Positions 44,159-52,157 of a stretch of 64,000 nt of DNA are shown in pieces. The DNA comes from Pyrobaculum arsenaticum DSM 13514 (GTDB lineage Archaea > Thermoproteota > Thermoprotei > Thermoproteales > Thermoproteaceae), in assembly GCF_000016385.1 (NCBI RefSeq), contig NC_009376.1, positions 434,001 to 498,000 on the forward strand, written 5' to 3'. How positions within the stretch are numbered: position 1 is the first letter of the stretch; every line of letters begins with the position of its first letter. Under the pieces are notes generated by a model, which ran no database searches, was not told the origin of the DNA, and saw nothing but the letters and a program-made list of their open reading frames with translations. Made by a program: the position numbers and the translations under genes.

Positions 44159-44420
44159 GGTAAACCCCGAGGGGAGGGGCGGGCCGTCCGTTGGGGAAGC
44201 GGCCCTCGCCGGTGGCCAGATTCCAGACCCCCCAGTGGATTCTGCACGCCACATGGGGCACGCCGTCTCTCTCGAAAAATACGCCGAATACGTCGAGGGG
44301 CCACTTGGCGTGGGGGCACAGCGGCTCAGCCACGTATACAACGCCCGCGGCCTCGACGTAGAGGCGGCATCTCCCGTCTACGCAACGCGTTGCGGCTCTG
44401 GGCCCTCTATATCTCGACAT
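44148..44420 (-). CDS. Rieske ferredoxin, short form
   Basis: 90 aa with C35-x-H37 (LCPHAKWPLDV) and C59-x2-H62 (VACRIHWGVW). Closely related to the 110-aa protein at 33862 but about 15 residues shorter at the N-terminus, so the first beta strands may be incomplete. It overlaps the diiron gene upstream by 14 nt and the truncated PpsA-like gene downstream by 11 nt, repeating the order of the intact operon. Confidence 0.72.
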   Translation of the reverse strand: MSRYRGPRAATRCVDGRCRLYVEAAGVVYVAEPLCPHAKWPLDVFGVFFERDGVPHVACRIHWGVWNLATGEGRFPNGRPAPPLGVYREL

Positions 44421-45219
44421 GGACCCCCTCGGCCGCCGCTATTCTTGCGATTTTCGCCACGGTGGAGAGCTCCAGCGCAGGCACGGCGCATCTAAGCACC
44501 TCCGACCTGATCTCGGGCGTGTCGGCGTATTTAGCCCAAGCCCGCTCGGCTATAGACCAGTGGAAGGCCTCGTCGTCTTCTATCTCCCGGGAGAAGTTGA
44601 CCAAGGCCTCAGCCACCTTGGCGTGGGGCCCCTGCCACAGAGCCTTATTGAGGTGGGCGTTTTCCACGACGCCTCTGTGTTGCACCGTTGCGGTCAGCTC
44701 CACCGTCTGGAAGGCCCCGGAGAACTTGGCCTGGAAATACGGCCTCTCCAGCCTCTCCGCGGCGCACCTCAGCGGGAACTCGAAGAGCTGCACCCACTTC
44801 TCTATGGGCTTGAAGCCGGCCAGGGACTCCCCGGCGAGGGCCAAGATCTTCGTGCGTAGGTAGAAGTGCCGAGCCTCGTCTGCCATTTGGTGAGAGAGAA
44901 GGGGTATGAACTCGGGCTCGACGTAGTCGCGGTAGTCGGTCACGGCCTTGGCCAGTACCGAATTCGCAGCCCACTCGTTCCACGCGCCTTGTTTAGTCCA
45001 GAGGACAACCCCCCTTATGTCCGTGGATCTGATCCAGTAGGCGCCCGTGTTGTAGTTGATCCTCAACACGGGGGAAATAAACGACTTGAACCACTCGACG
45101 AACTCAAGCCCGTCTCTGAACTTCCCCAGAAACGTGCGGTCATCCGCAAGCGACCTCAGCCGGTCAAAGAGAGGCCTCACCTCCTGGAGCTCCTCCACAA
45201 GTAGTTTAGCCACCGACAT
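44407..45219 (-). CDS. Small diiron oxygenase-like protein, group 1 (copy 2)
   Basis: 270 aa, very similar to 34181-34990, with intact ligands E82, E115, H118, E174, E217 and H220 (WNEWAAN, DEARHFY, TVELTATVQHRG, DEAFHW). Codons are distinctly more GC-rich at third positions than in the copy at 34181. It heads the decayed duplicate operon; the enzyme and its Rieske partner look functional although the PpsA-like partner is truncated. Confidence 0.67.
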   Translation of the reverse strand: MSVAKLLVEELQEVRPLFDRLRSLADDRTFLGKFRDGLEFVEWFKSFISPVLRINYNTGAYWIRSTDIRGVVLWTKQGAWNEWAANSVLAKAVTDYRDYVEPEFIPLLSHQMADEARHFYLRTKILALAGESLAGFKPIEKWVQLFEFPLRCAAERLERPYFQAKFSGAFQTVELTATVQHRGVVENAHLNKALWQGPHAKVAEALVNFSREIEDDEAFHWSIAERAWAKYADTPEIRSEVLRCAVPALELSTVAKIARIAAAEGVHVEI

Positions 45220-45287
45220 GACATAGGGCTTCTCGTTGCTTAAGAATCTTTGGGAAAAATATAGAATGTTCTACGTATATAATTACC

Positions 45288-46214
45288 TTATATCCTCTTA
45301 GTAGGTTTGCAGGTGGTGGATAGCGCCACGCGGGCCACCTGGAGGGTTTCAGCTATCCTAACCATGTTGAACATTATCCTGCGCATGGCGAAGGCCATGT
45401 GGGCCTCGTAGGGGTTCAGGCTGGGCAACGACTCCTCCTCGGTTTTGTTGAGCTCTTCTCTAAGCTGTATCAGCTCCTCCAGGTCCTTGGTGTCGAAGGC
45501 GCGTGTACATAGGGAGCACATCTTCTCTAGGGCCTCCTGTTTCCTAATGCCGGGTAGGAAGTCAGCCATCCTGTAGACGTAGTAGCCGATCTCCCTCAGC
45601 CTAAGAGCGATCTCGTAAAACGCTGCGAAGACGGGGTACGGCATCTTGTTCCGCTCAGGCTCCTTGATGGCGATCGAGAGAGTTCTCTGGAGGTAGCGGG
45701 CAACTCGCTTCGACTCTTGTATGAGCTCCCGGACCTCAGAGCCGTCTCTAAGCCGGCATATGGAGTCGATTATTTCTCTGAGGAAGCTGAGGTATTTGTT
45801 CATAAGCCTCCTCACATTTGTCTCATCTACTGCCTCTACGTCGTCGCGAATCGCCACCACGATCCAATCCTTCCCGAAGTCCTCAATCTCGTACCCTATC
45901 AACTCCTTTCGGAGGTCTCTGAGGATGGAGAGACCCGCCCCGTTGGATTTCTTCACTACAATCTTGTTGACGCCCAGCACGTACAGCTGCTTCACGAGCT
46001 CGGCCATGGCGCCGACATCCAGAGCTGAGGCGTCTATCTCAGTCTCGCAGCTGGTCACCGGGATTCTTATGATGACGTTGTTGTTGGCGTCTTCAAACAC
46101 CAGCAGGGGATCGTGGGCGCTTATGCCGTTTTTCTCCACCCACTCCCGGGGAAGAGACACGATGAAGCTCCCGGTCTTGATCTTCTGAACGCGTCTAACA
46201 AACTTTGTAGCCAT
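45288..46214 (-). CDS. AbrB/PhoU-type regulator (copy 2)
   Basis: 308 aa, full-length paralog of 23778-24692: AbrB-like VQKIKTGSFIVSLPREWVEKN, then PhoU-like helices with RVARYLQRTLSIAIKEPERN and EAHMAFAMRRIMFNMVRIAE. ATG 46214 has a TTTAAATACC box about 21 nt upstream. The two copies bound the 21-kb block with PpsA-like and diiron genes. DNA-binding with a phosphate- or metal-sensing PhoU domain is the family expectation; targets unknown. Confidence 0.72.
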   Translation of the reverse strand: MATKFVRRVQKIKTGSFIVSLPREWVEKNGISAHDPLLVFEDANNNVIIRIPVTSCETEIDASALDVGAMAELVKQLYVLGVNKIVVKKSNGAGLSILRDLRKELIGYEIEDFGKDWIVVAIRDDVEAVDETNVRRLMNKYLSFLREIIDSICRLRDGSEVRELIQESKRVARYLQRTLSIAIKEPERNKMPYPVFAAFYEIALRLREIGYYVYRMADFLPGIRKQEALEKMCSLCTRAFDTKDLEELIQLREELNKTEEESLPSLNPYEAHMAFAMRRIMFNMVRIAETLQVARVALSTTCKPTKRI

Positions 46215-46252
46215 GTACCGAGAAAAATGGTATTTAAATTATTTTTTTGTAT

Positions 46253-46498
46253 TTATGTATAATTGGGGATCCAGGGCTTTAAAGGCATTATCACTATGCC
46301 GCCGGCTGGGCAGGCCGCGCGGGCCTTCAGAACGTCGTGTAGAGCTCCCGGCGGAACGACGGCATGGGGCCCTCCCGTGGGTCTCATGACGGCTTTACGG
46401 CCTTCGGCGGTTTCCACAACCGTGAACAGCTCGGGCGAGGCTTCGACGCAGTGTGGACATCCCCCGCATCTGTGCCATAGTATGGAGACGCGGAACAT
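46253..46498 (-). CDS. Small single-cluster ferredoxin-like protein
   Basis: 81 aa with CGGCPHC near residue 11 and a distant ACPAGGI, the Cys-x2-Cys-x2-Cys ... Cys-Pro pattern of one 4Fe-4S (or 3Fe-4S) cluster. A low-potential electron carrier for the oxygenases here is plausible. ATG 46498 is chosen over an upstream ATG because an ATATATAAT box lies about 22 nt before it. Confidence 0.62.
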   Translation of the reverse strand: MFRVSILWHRCGGCPHCVEASPELFTVVETAEGRKAVMRPTGGPHAVVPPGALHDVLKARAACPAGGIVIMPLKPWIPNYT

Positions 46499-46565
46499 AT
46501 GCGGATAGACGGCGGGGATTATATATGTATTCAAAATTTAATTAATTTAAATTCGGCAGAATTAT

Positions 46566-46934
46566 TTACGACAGGGCCTTCGCAACCTCCCGAGCCACTT
46601 CCTCGTCTTGATCCCCGGTGCCTCCGCTGACGCCTACCCCTCCCTCCGTTGTGGGCAGTCCACCCTTGCCGAAGATAAGATCTGCGTGGATGGTGAGGCC
46701 TAGGTATAGGGGAAGGTTCTGGCTCGCCCTCTCTGCCAGCTCCGCCGTGGGGCGCCTAAATATGGCGGCCGCCCTGGCCTTCATATACGCCACCTGGGGG
46801 GTGAAGGGATACGCGCCCTCCATCTTGTATACGGCCACCACCTCGCCGCGGAGATCCACGACGGCTATCGCCACGCGGATGCCCATGGCCTCCGCCTTCT
46901 CGACGCCAAGCCTTATGGCGTCGAGGATCTTCAT
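46566..46934 (-). CDS. GlcG/HbpS-family protein
   Basis: 122 aa of the GlcG/HbpS (DUF336) family: MGIRVAIAVVDLRGEVVAVYKMEGA, shown as VAIAVVDLRGEVVAVYKMEG, then a C-terminal GGVGVSGGTGDQDEEVA. Members bind heme or cobalamin-like ligands, or are encoded with glycolate and aromatic catabolism genes. Start ATG 46934 is inside the stop of the MDR gene (ATGA), so it belongs to the FAH, MDR, GlcG operon. Confidence 0.75.
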   Translation of the reverse strand: MKILDAIRLGVEKAEAMGIRVAIAVVDLRGEVVAVYKMEGAYPFTPQVAYMKARAAAIFRRPTAELAERASQNLPLYLGLTIHADLIFGKGGLPTTEGGVGVSGGTGDQDEEVAREVAKALS

Positions 46935-47917
46935 ACCTCCAGCAGGATCTTGCCGACCCTCGCGGGCGAGCTGAGGCCGGCGAGGGCCTTGGCGGCGTCG
47001 GCCAGCGGATACACTGCGTGTATCACCGCCCTTATCCTCCCCGCCTCGTGGAGTCTCACCACCGTCTTGAAGTCCGCCCTCCTGCCGCCGGTGGAGCCTA
47101 TCACTGAGATCTGCTGTCCAAACACCCGCCTGAGGTCCAGAGAGACTTCGGCGCCTGTTAGGGCCCCCGCTGTGACGTACCGCCCGCCGCGGCCCAGCAG
47201 AGACATGCTGAGGCCCCAGTTGGCGGCGCCCGTTGGGTCCAGCACCACGTCGAAGGGGGCGAGCCCCCGGGCTTCGTCCGGCGTGACTACCTCCGCGCCT
47301 AGTTGCCGCAACATTGCCGCGGCGGCATCCTTCCTCCTGGTCACAGCGTATACCTCGCCGCCGAAGATCTTGGCGAACTGTACTGCGTATGTCCCCACGT
47401 TCCCCGTGGCGCCCACAACGGCGACTCTCTCCCCGGGGGCTATCGAGGCGCACAGAGCCATGTTGTAGGCAGTCAACGCGCCTATGGGGAGCGTGGCGGC
47501 GTCCCTCAGATCCGCCTTCACAGGCTCCGCATTCCTGGAGGGCACCACGGCATATTCAGCCATGCCACCCTGGGTCGCCACGCCTATTATGCCGCCGGCC
47601 TCGCAGAGCTGAGTCCACCCGGTGAGGCACTGCCTACAGGCGCCGCAAAAGAGGCGGTTGTAGACGGCCACCGGCGTGCCAGGCGCAGGCCCCGAGACGC
47701 CGGGCCCCACCTCCTCAACCACCCCAGCGAACTCGCACCCCGGGATGTGGGGCATGGGCGACGCCTTGTACGAGCCGGAAACCACCGCGTAGTCGATGGG
47801 GTTCACCCCCACGTATTTAACCCTGACAAGAACCTCGCCCGGCCCCGGCCGCGGCTTCGGGAGATCCTCCAGCCTGAGGTTCTCAAGCCCAGGGCTGTGG
47901 AAGACAACAGCCCTCAT
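46931..47917 (-). CDS. MDR-family alcohol dehydrogenase / quinone oxidoreductase
   Basis: 328-aa medium-chain reductase. It has the structural-zinc motif CGACRQCLTGWTQLC and a Rossmann region VVGATGNVGTYAVQFAK. The catalytic-zinc residues are absent (NPIDY and PGCEFAG instead of Cys-Gly and GHE), so it is more like quinone/enoyl reductases than zinc alcohol dehydrogenases. It probably reduces an unsaturated ketone or CoA ester in the ring-cleavage pathway. ATGA overlap with the FAH gene upstream. Confidence 0.72.
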   Translation of the reverse strand: MRAVVFHSPGLENLRLEDLPKPRPGPGEVLVRVKYVGVNPIDYAVVSGSYKASPMPHIPGCEFAGVVEEVGPGVSGPAPGTPVAVYNRLFCGACRQCLTGWTQLCEAGGIIGVATQGGMAEYAVVPSRNAEPVKADLRDAATLPIGALTAYNMALCASIAPGERVAVVGATGNVGTYAVQFAKIFGGEVYAVTRRKDAAAAMLRQLGAEVVTPDEARGLAPFDVVLDPTGAANWGLSMSLLGRGGRYVTAGALTGAEVSLDLRRVFGQQISVIGSTGGRRADFKTVVRLHEAGRIRAVIHAVYPLADAAKALAGLSSPARVGKILLEV

Positions 47918-48828
47918 TTCTCCTCAACCACGTAGTTCCTAAGCCGCCCGATGCCCTCCACTTCTGCTTCTACCACGTCGCCTCCTTTGAGGAATTTGCC
48001 TTTGGGGAATCCTACGCCGGGTGGGGTGCCGGTGAATATGAGGTCGCCTGGCTTAAGAGTTATGCCTTGGGAGGCCCAGTGGATCAGTTGCTGTACGTTG
48101 AAGATCAGCTCGGAGGTGTTGCCCTCCTGCTCCAGCTGGCTGTTTACCCACAACCTAAGCCCAAGCTTGTTGGGGTCCGGCACCTCGTCTCTAGTCACAA
48201 TGTAGGGCCCCACAGGCGCCGCCGTGTCCATAGACTTGCCCCAGATCCAGTACTGGCCGTAGGGGTTTAGTTGCTGAGGCCAGCCAGGCGGAAACTGCCA
48301 ATCTCTAATAGAGATGTCGTTACCCACCGCGTAGCCGAAGACGTGGTCAAGAGCCTTCTCCGGTTGTATGTACTTGCCGGGGCGGCCCATGACCACCACC
48401 AGCTCCACCTCCCAATCCAGCTTCTGCACCACCTTATGCTTGACGACAGGCCCCTCATGCCCCACCAGGGCATTGGGAAACTTGGGGAAGAAGTAGGGCC
48501 TCTCGGGCGGCTTAACCCCAGCCTCCTGGCCATGCGCCTTGTAGTTGACAGCCACGGCAAAAATCTTCTCCGGGTTCGGCACCGGCGGCTCCCACTTGAT
48601 CTCGGAAGGCTTCAAGTAAGCCTCACCTGGCGCGTGTCTTTCAAGATACCTCGCCACCTCCAGGGCGGGCCCTCCCAGGGCGATGAGCCTCCTCATGTCG
48701 AAAAGGAAGTCCGGCGCCTCAGCCGCGTCGTATGTCAGGAGGTACGCTTGGGGTAGGTCTATGATTTCGCCGTTTTTGAAGAGGCCAACCTTACTTACGC
48801 CGTTTTTCGTGTAGGTTAGTAGCCGCAT
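47914..48828 (-). CDS. Fumarylacetoacetate-hydrolase-family enzyme
   Basis: 304 aa. The FAH C-terminal domain has VNYKAHGQEAG, WEVELVVVMGR and the metal/active-site segment YAVGNDISIRDWQ, then GDLIFTGTPPGVGF. The family includes meta-cleavage hydratases, decarboxylases and acylpyruvases (2-oxo acid products of catechol or protocatechuate cleavage). It starts the operon with MDR and GlcG genes; an AACTTAATAACG box lies about 25 nt before ATG 48828. The ligAB cassette just upstream supports a role in ring-fission product breakdown. Confidence 0.8.
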   Translation of the reverse strand: MRLLTYTKNGVSKVGLFKNGEIIDLPQAYLLTYDAAEAPDFLFDMRRLIALGGPALEVARYLERHAPGEAYLKPSEIKWEPPVPNPEKIFAVAVNYKAHGQEAGVKPPERPYFFPKFPNALVGHEGPVVKHKVVQKLDWEVELVVVMGRPGKYIQPEKALDHVFGYAVGNDISIRDWQFPPGWPQQLNPYGQYWIWGKSMDTAAPVGPYIVTRDEVPDPNKLGLRLWVNSQLEQEGNTSELIFNVQQLIHWASQGITLKPGDLIFTGTPPGVGFPKGKFLKGGDVVEAEVEGIGRLRNYVVEEK

Positions 48829-48891
48829 GCCACGGCCGGGTTTCTACGTTATTAAGTTTTGCCCAAAATATTTGTGGGCTCTGCCCTATAT

Positions 48892-49158
48892 TTAAAACTC
48901 TGGGGAATTTATACGTCTTACGTACTCGTCCCTTTTTATGCCAAGGACATGGGCTAGGTGATACAGGAGGAGCTGATGTACGCCCATCTTGTAGAGGGTG
49001 TGGAGTCTTCCCTCCTTTAGGAGCGGCCAGTATCTGGGGTCTATGCCGTATTCCCTCATCACCGAATCCGGGTCCTTGATGAACCTCTCCCGCACCTCCG
49101 GCTTGAGGTGGAAGTCTCTGAGGAGGGCCTATATCCTGAACTTGTCGGTGGCCTTCAT
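48892..49158 (-). pseudogene. ligA-like, copy 2, amber codon
   Basis: The full family sequence is present from ATG 49158, but codon 10 is TAG (49131-49129) where copy 1 has GAG; the change is a single base. After it ALLRDFHLKPEVRERF continues to the normal C-terminal RRINSPEF. No good restart lies between the stop and the conserved core; the next ATG/GTG would lose about a quarter of the protein. Probably inactive. Confidence 0.7.
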
Positions 49159-49894
49159 GGCGTCCAGTAGGCCCAGGCGGAGCCTATGTTGTAGCTGGGG
49201 ACGTAGTCCAGCACGGCGGCCGGCTTGCCCCTCATTACGCCCCACACCACGACCCAGTTGAGGATCTCGTAGGAGCCTCCTCCCGTGGAGAGCACCTCCT
49301 CCGGCGTCAGCTTAAGCGCGGACTCCACGTCGTGGCAAGAGCCGCCACGCGGAGGTCCTCGGGGAACTGCTCAACGAGCTCCCGTAGGGCGAGCCCGAGC
49401 TGGTACCCCCTCCTCAGGGGGGGCAGAGGCTTCACGAAGGCGTTTGTCAAAAGCGACACGATGGGGTACTTTATGACGCCCCCTTCACGGTCGCTCGCCA
49501 AGAAGTGGAGGGGGTTCATGGTGGCGTGGTCGAGGATGGGGTTCGCCGAAAAGGCGATGTCAAAACCCCTTTCCACTAAGCCGTTTAGTATGTGCTCGGC
49601 CAGATCTCTTTTAAACCTCACCTTGTACTTCGGAATTCTAAGCCATTCATAATCCGGAGGACCCTCGTATTCATCCGCCACGACTATTAAAAACTGGGGG
49701 ATAATTTCAAACATATACGTCACGTGGTCATTGGCAACTACCAACAAGACGTCTGGCTTCGCCTCCTCCAGCACTCCTCTGAGCTTTTCGTAATTTCCGT
49801 AGACCCGCTCTCTCACATGCGGCGGCTCCTCCTCAGCCCTGGCGGTTATCCCGGGGGCGTGGGTAGCTGCTAGCCCTAAGACTATTTTGGCCAT
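49155..49894 (-). pseudogene. ligB-like, copy 2, frameshifted by 91-bp deletion
   Basis: The first 190 codons match copy 1 (AATHAPGIT, VVANDHVTYMFE, NPILDHATMNPLHFLASDRE). At 49331/49332 a 91-bp segment is missing relative to copy 1, shifting the frame and ending the protein with TTWSPRLS. The lost segment includes the TGGLSHDPGG catalytic motif. The C-terminal coding remains but out of frame. 3' sequence is almost identical to copy 1, 5' sequence is diverged. Confidence 0.85.
49171..49555. repeat. Gene-conversion tract, copy 2
   Basis: 385 bp matching 36701-37176 (minus 91 bp) with one mismatch. Boundaries are abrupt on both sides. Confidence 0.85.
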
Positions 49895-50006
49895 GTGTTC
49901 TCTCCCTAATACTTTTTAAAAGCCTTTTCAAAATTTAAATTGCACAAAAGGCCTATATAGAAATTAAATTGTTGAATAATTAAAAATTGGAAAAAGGGGA
50001 TTCCCC

Positions 50007-50378
50007 GTGGCGCCGGTTTGCAGAGTTGAAGAGCTACCCGAGGGGAGGCCTGTAATAAAGCTAGTTGGGCAGAGGCCTGTGGCGTTGTTGAAAATAGCTG
50101 GGAGGATATATGCCTTTGACGCTTTTTGTCCTCACAGTAAGTGGAATCTGGGCGCCTCCGGCAGAGTAATAACAAGTAATGGTAATATTTACATTTTCTG
50201 CGCCGGCCATGCGGGTATGTGGTGTTTAAAAACAGGCTTGGGCAAAGTGCAAGGCAAAGAGGCCCCCAAGCTTAACAGATACGAAGTTCGGGTTGTAGAA
50301 GGCCGCGTGTATGTAGACTTCAGCCGCCCGGTAGACCAACCCTACAGCGGCGCCAGCGTTTTAGAGGTAAAATTATAA
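50007..50378 (+). CDS. Rieske ferredoxin with extra Cys, ligAB-linked (copy 2)
   Basis: 123 aa (GTG start; TAATTAAAAATT about 25 nt upstream). C41-x-H43 (FCPHSKWNLG), C65-x2-H68 (FCAGHAG) and the extra Cys73 (MWCLKTG) fall at exactly the same residue numbers as in the paralog at 37628. It has a C-terminal tail of about 15 residues lacking in the paralog. The gene looks intact although the divergent ligB is broken, so it may have a partner elsewhere. Confidence 0.78.
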   Translation: MAPVCRVEELPEGRPVIKLVGQRPVALLKIAGRIYAFDAFCPHSKWNLGASGRVITSNGNIYIFCAGHAGMWCLKTGLGKVQGKEAPKLNRYEVRVVEGRVYVDFSRPVDQPYSGASVLEVKL

Positions 50379-50387
50379 ATTATTTAA

Positions 50388-52157
50388 TTACATCTTCTTT
50401 ATTCTTTCTATAAGTAGAGGAACAATTTTAAATATATCTCCAATGACGCCCAAATTAGCTATTTTAAAAATATCAGCATTTTTATTTATATTTACTGCAA
50501 TAATATGTCTTGCCTTGCGGATGCCGACTAGATGATTTATATCACCTCGTATCCCAAGAGCTATATATAAATGGGGGGCAACGGCCTTGCCCGACACGCC
50601 CACTTGTACATAATACGGCAACCAGCCTCTAAGAACTACGTTCCTAGTGGCCGCCACGGCGCCGCCTAATGCCTTGGCCAGATCAATGGCCATTTGGACG
50701 TTCTCCTTCTTTTTAAAACCCATGCCGACTCCCACTACAATCCTCGCATGTTGCGGATCGGGCAACTCGAATTCTATTCCCCGTTTTTCTAAAATCGTGA
50801 GCCTTGGGGAGATTCTTACCTCTTCCACAGCCCCACTTCGGTTATAATTAGGCTCTAGCGGCTGGAATATCCCGGGGCGGATAGTCGCCATTTGAGGATA
50901 CGTCTTAGAATATATTATCGAGACTATCGAGCCGCCGAAGGCAGGTTTAAATTGCGCCAATTTGCCGTTCTCCACCTTTAGATCTATACAATCTGCAGTT
51001 AAGCCAAGGCCCAGTCTCGCGGCCACTCTAGCTAAGACGTCTTTTCCATAAGAAGTGGAGGGCGCTACAACTGCCCAAGGCCTTCTATTTAGCACAAGAC
51101 GGCTCAAGGACTCTGCGTGAGCTATATAGTCTCTTGGATCGGCGCCTCTCAGGAGTATCACTTTATCCGCCCCCCGGGCTATAAGCTCCTCCGCCTTCTC
51201 CTCCCCTCCGTAAATCGCCGTCACAGAGCCTCCTAGCATTTCGGCGAGTTCCACCGCTTTACCTAAGAGCTCGTAGGAAACCCTCTTTATGCCGCTGAGC
51301 CCCTCCTCGGCCAAGACGTAGATCTCAGGCCCGCCTTTTGACGGCGATGGAGGGGCCTGGCGTAGGGATTCGCCAGAGCCCTCCGCCAACGCCTTTTTTA
51401 TATACTCAAGGATGGCCTCAACGCCGAGCTCGGGCCTTTCCCTGGCGTCTATTAAAACTCTATTCTCCCTCTCTAAAGGCTCCTCTCTCAAATCAGCTAC
51501 ATAGGTGGGGGAGCCCTCAGATCCAAAGAGGCTTGTGTTGTCTGTTAATTCAGAGGCGCTAATGACTATATACTCGCCCCTCGCCCTCCCGGGGGGCCTC
51601 GGGCTATTCGTCCTGTCGGTTACGGTGAAAACCGCGGGGAGGTCAACGCGTATTTTCTCAACCCCGTCCTCCGCCTCTCTGTCTACCACAGCCGTTAAAC
51701 CCTCCATCTCAATTGACGCGACTCCAGATACGTGCGCCAAGCCCAGCATTTCGGCCACTTGAGGACCCACATGGCCTGTCTCGCCATCCCATGAGTACTT
51801 GCCGGCGAAAATAGCGCCCAGCTCCTTGCCGGCGAATTTCCGTACGGCTAACGCCAAAGCTCTTGAAGTGGCCAACGTGTCAGATCCGGCGAAAGCCCTA
51901 TCGGATAGGTGTATAACGGCGTCTACGCCCATGGCCAACACCTCATCGGCGCTTTGTTTAAAATGCGGCGGGCCCATGGTGATGGCAATGGCCTTTCCCC
52001 CGAGTTTATCTCTCAACGCCAAGGCGGCCTCAACCGCGTGGTAATCAAATGGGTTTAAGATGTTGGGAACGCCCTCGCGTATAAGGCGCTTAGTGGATTG
52101 GTCGATCTTGACGTGGCCTATGTCAGGAATTTGTTTAAAAAGGGCGATAAAAATCAT
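50388..52157 (-). CDS. Fused electron transfer flavoprotein (beta-alpha)
   Basis: 589 aa: the ETF beta (FixA-like) domain at residues 1-250 (KQIPDIGHVKID, NPFDYHAVEAAL, GPQVAEMLGLAHVSG) joined to ETF alpha (FixB-like) from about 275, ending with the FAD site VQVGVSGKAVAPHLYIALGI and NLGVIGDIFKIVP. It carries electrons between flavoproteins and the quinone pool. It is the last gene of the monooxygenase operon (TAATG junction with the PaaD-like gene), where no NADH:ferredoxin reductase (TmoF-like) is found, so it might take part in electron supply; use with acyl-CoA dehydrogenases is equally possible. Confidence 0.82.
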   Translation of the reverse strand: MIFIALFKQIPDIGHVKIDQSTKRLIREGVPNILNPFDYHAVEAALALRDKLGGKAIAITMGPPHFKQSADEVLAMGVDAVIHLSDRAFAGSDTLATSRALALAVRKFAGKELGAIFAGKYSWDGETGHVGPQVAEMLGLAHVSGVASIEMEGLTAVVDREAEDGVEKIRVDLPAVFTVTDRTNSPRPPGRARGEYIVISASELTDNTSLFGSEGSPTYVADLREEPLERENRVLIDARERPELGVEAILEYIKKALAEGSGESLRQAPPSPSKGGPEIYVLAEEGLSGIKRVSYELLGKAVELAEMLGGSVTAIYGGEEKAEELIARGADKVILLRGADPRDYIAHAESLSRLVLNRRPWAVVAPSTSYGKDVLARVAARLGLGLTADCIDLKVENGKLAQFKPAFGGSIVSIIYSKTYPQMATIRPGIFQPLEPNYNRSGAVEEVRISPRLTILEKRGIEFELPDPQHARIVVGVGMGFKKKENVQMAIDLAKALGGAVAATRNVVLRGWLPYYVQVGVSGKAVAPHLYIALGIRGDINHLVGIRKARHIIAVNINKNADIFKIANLGVIGDIFKIVPLLIERIKKM

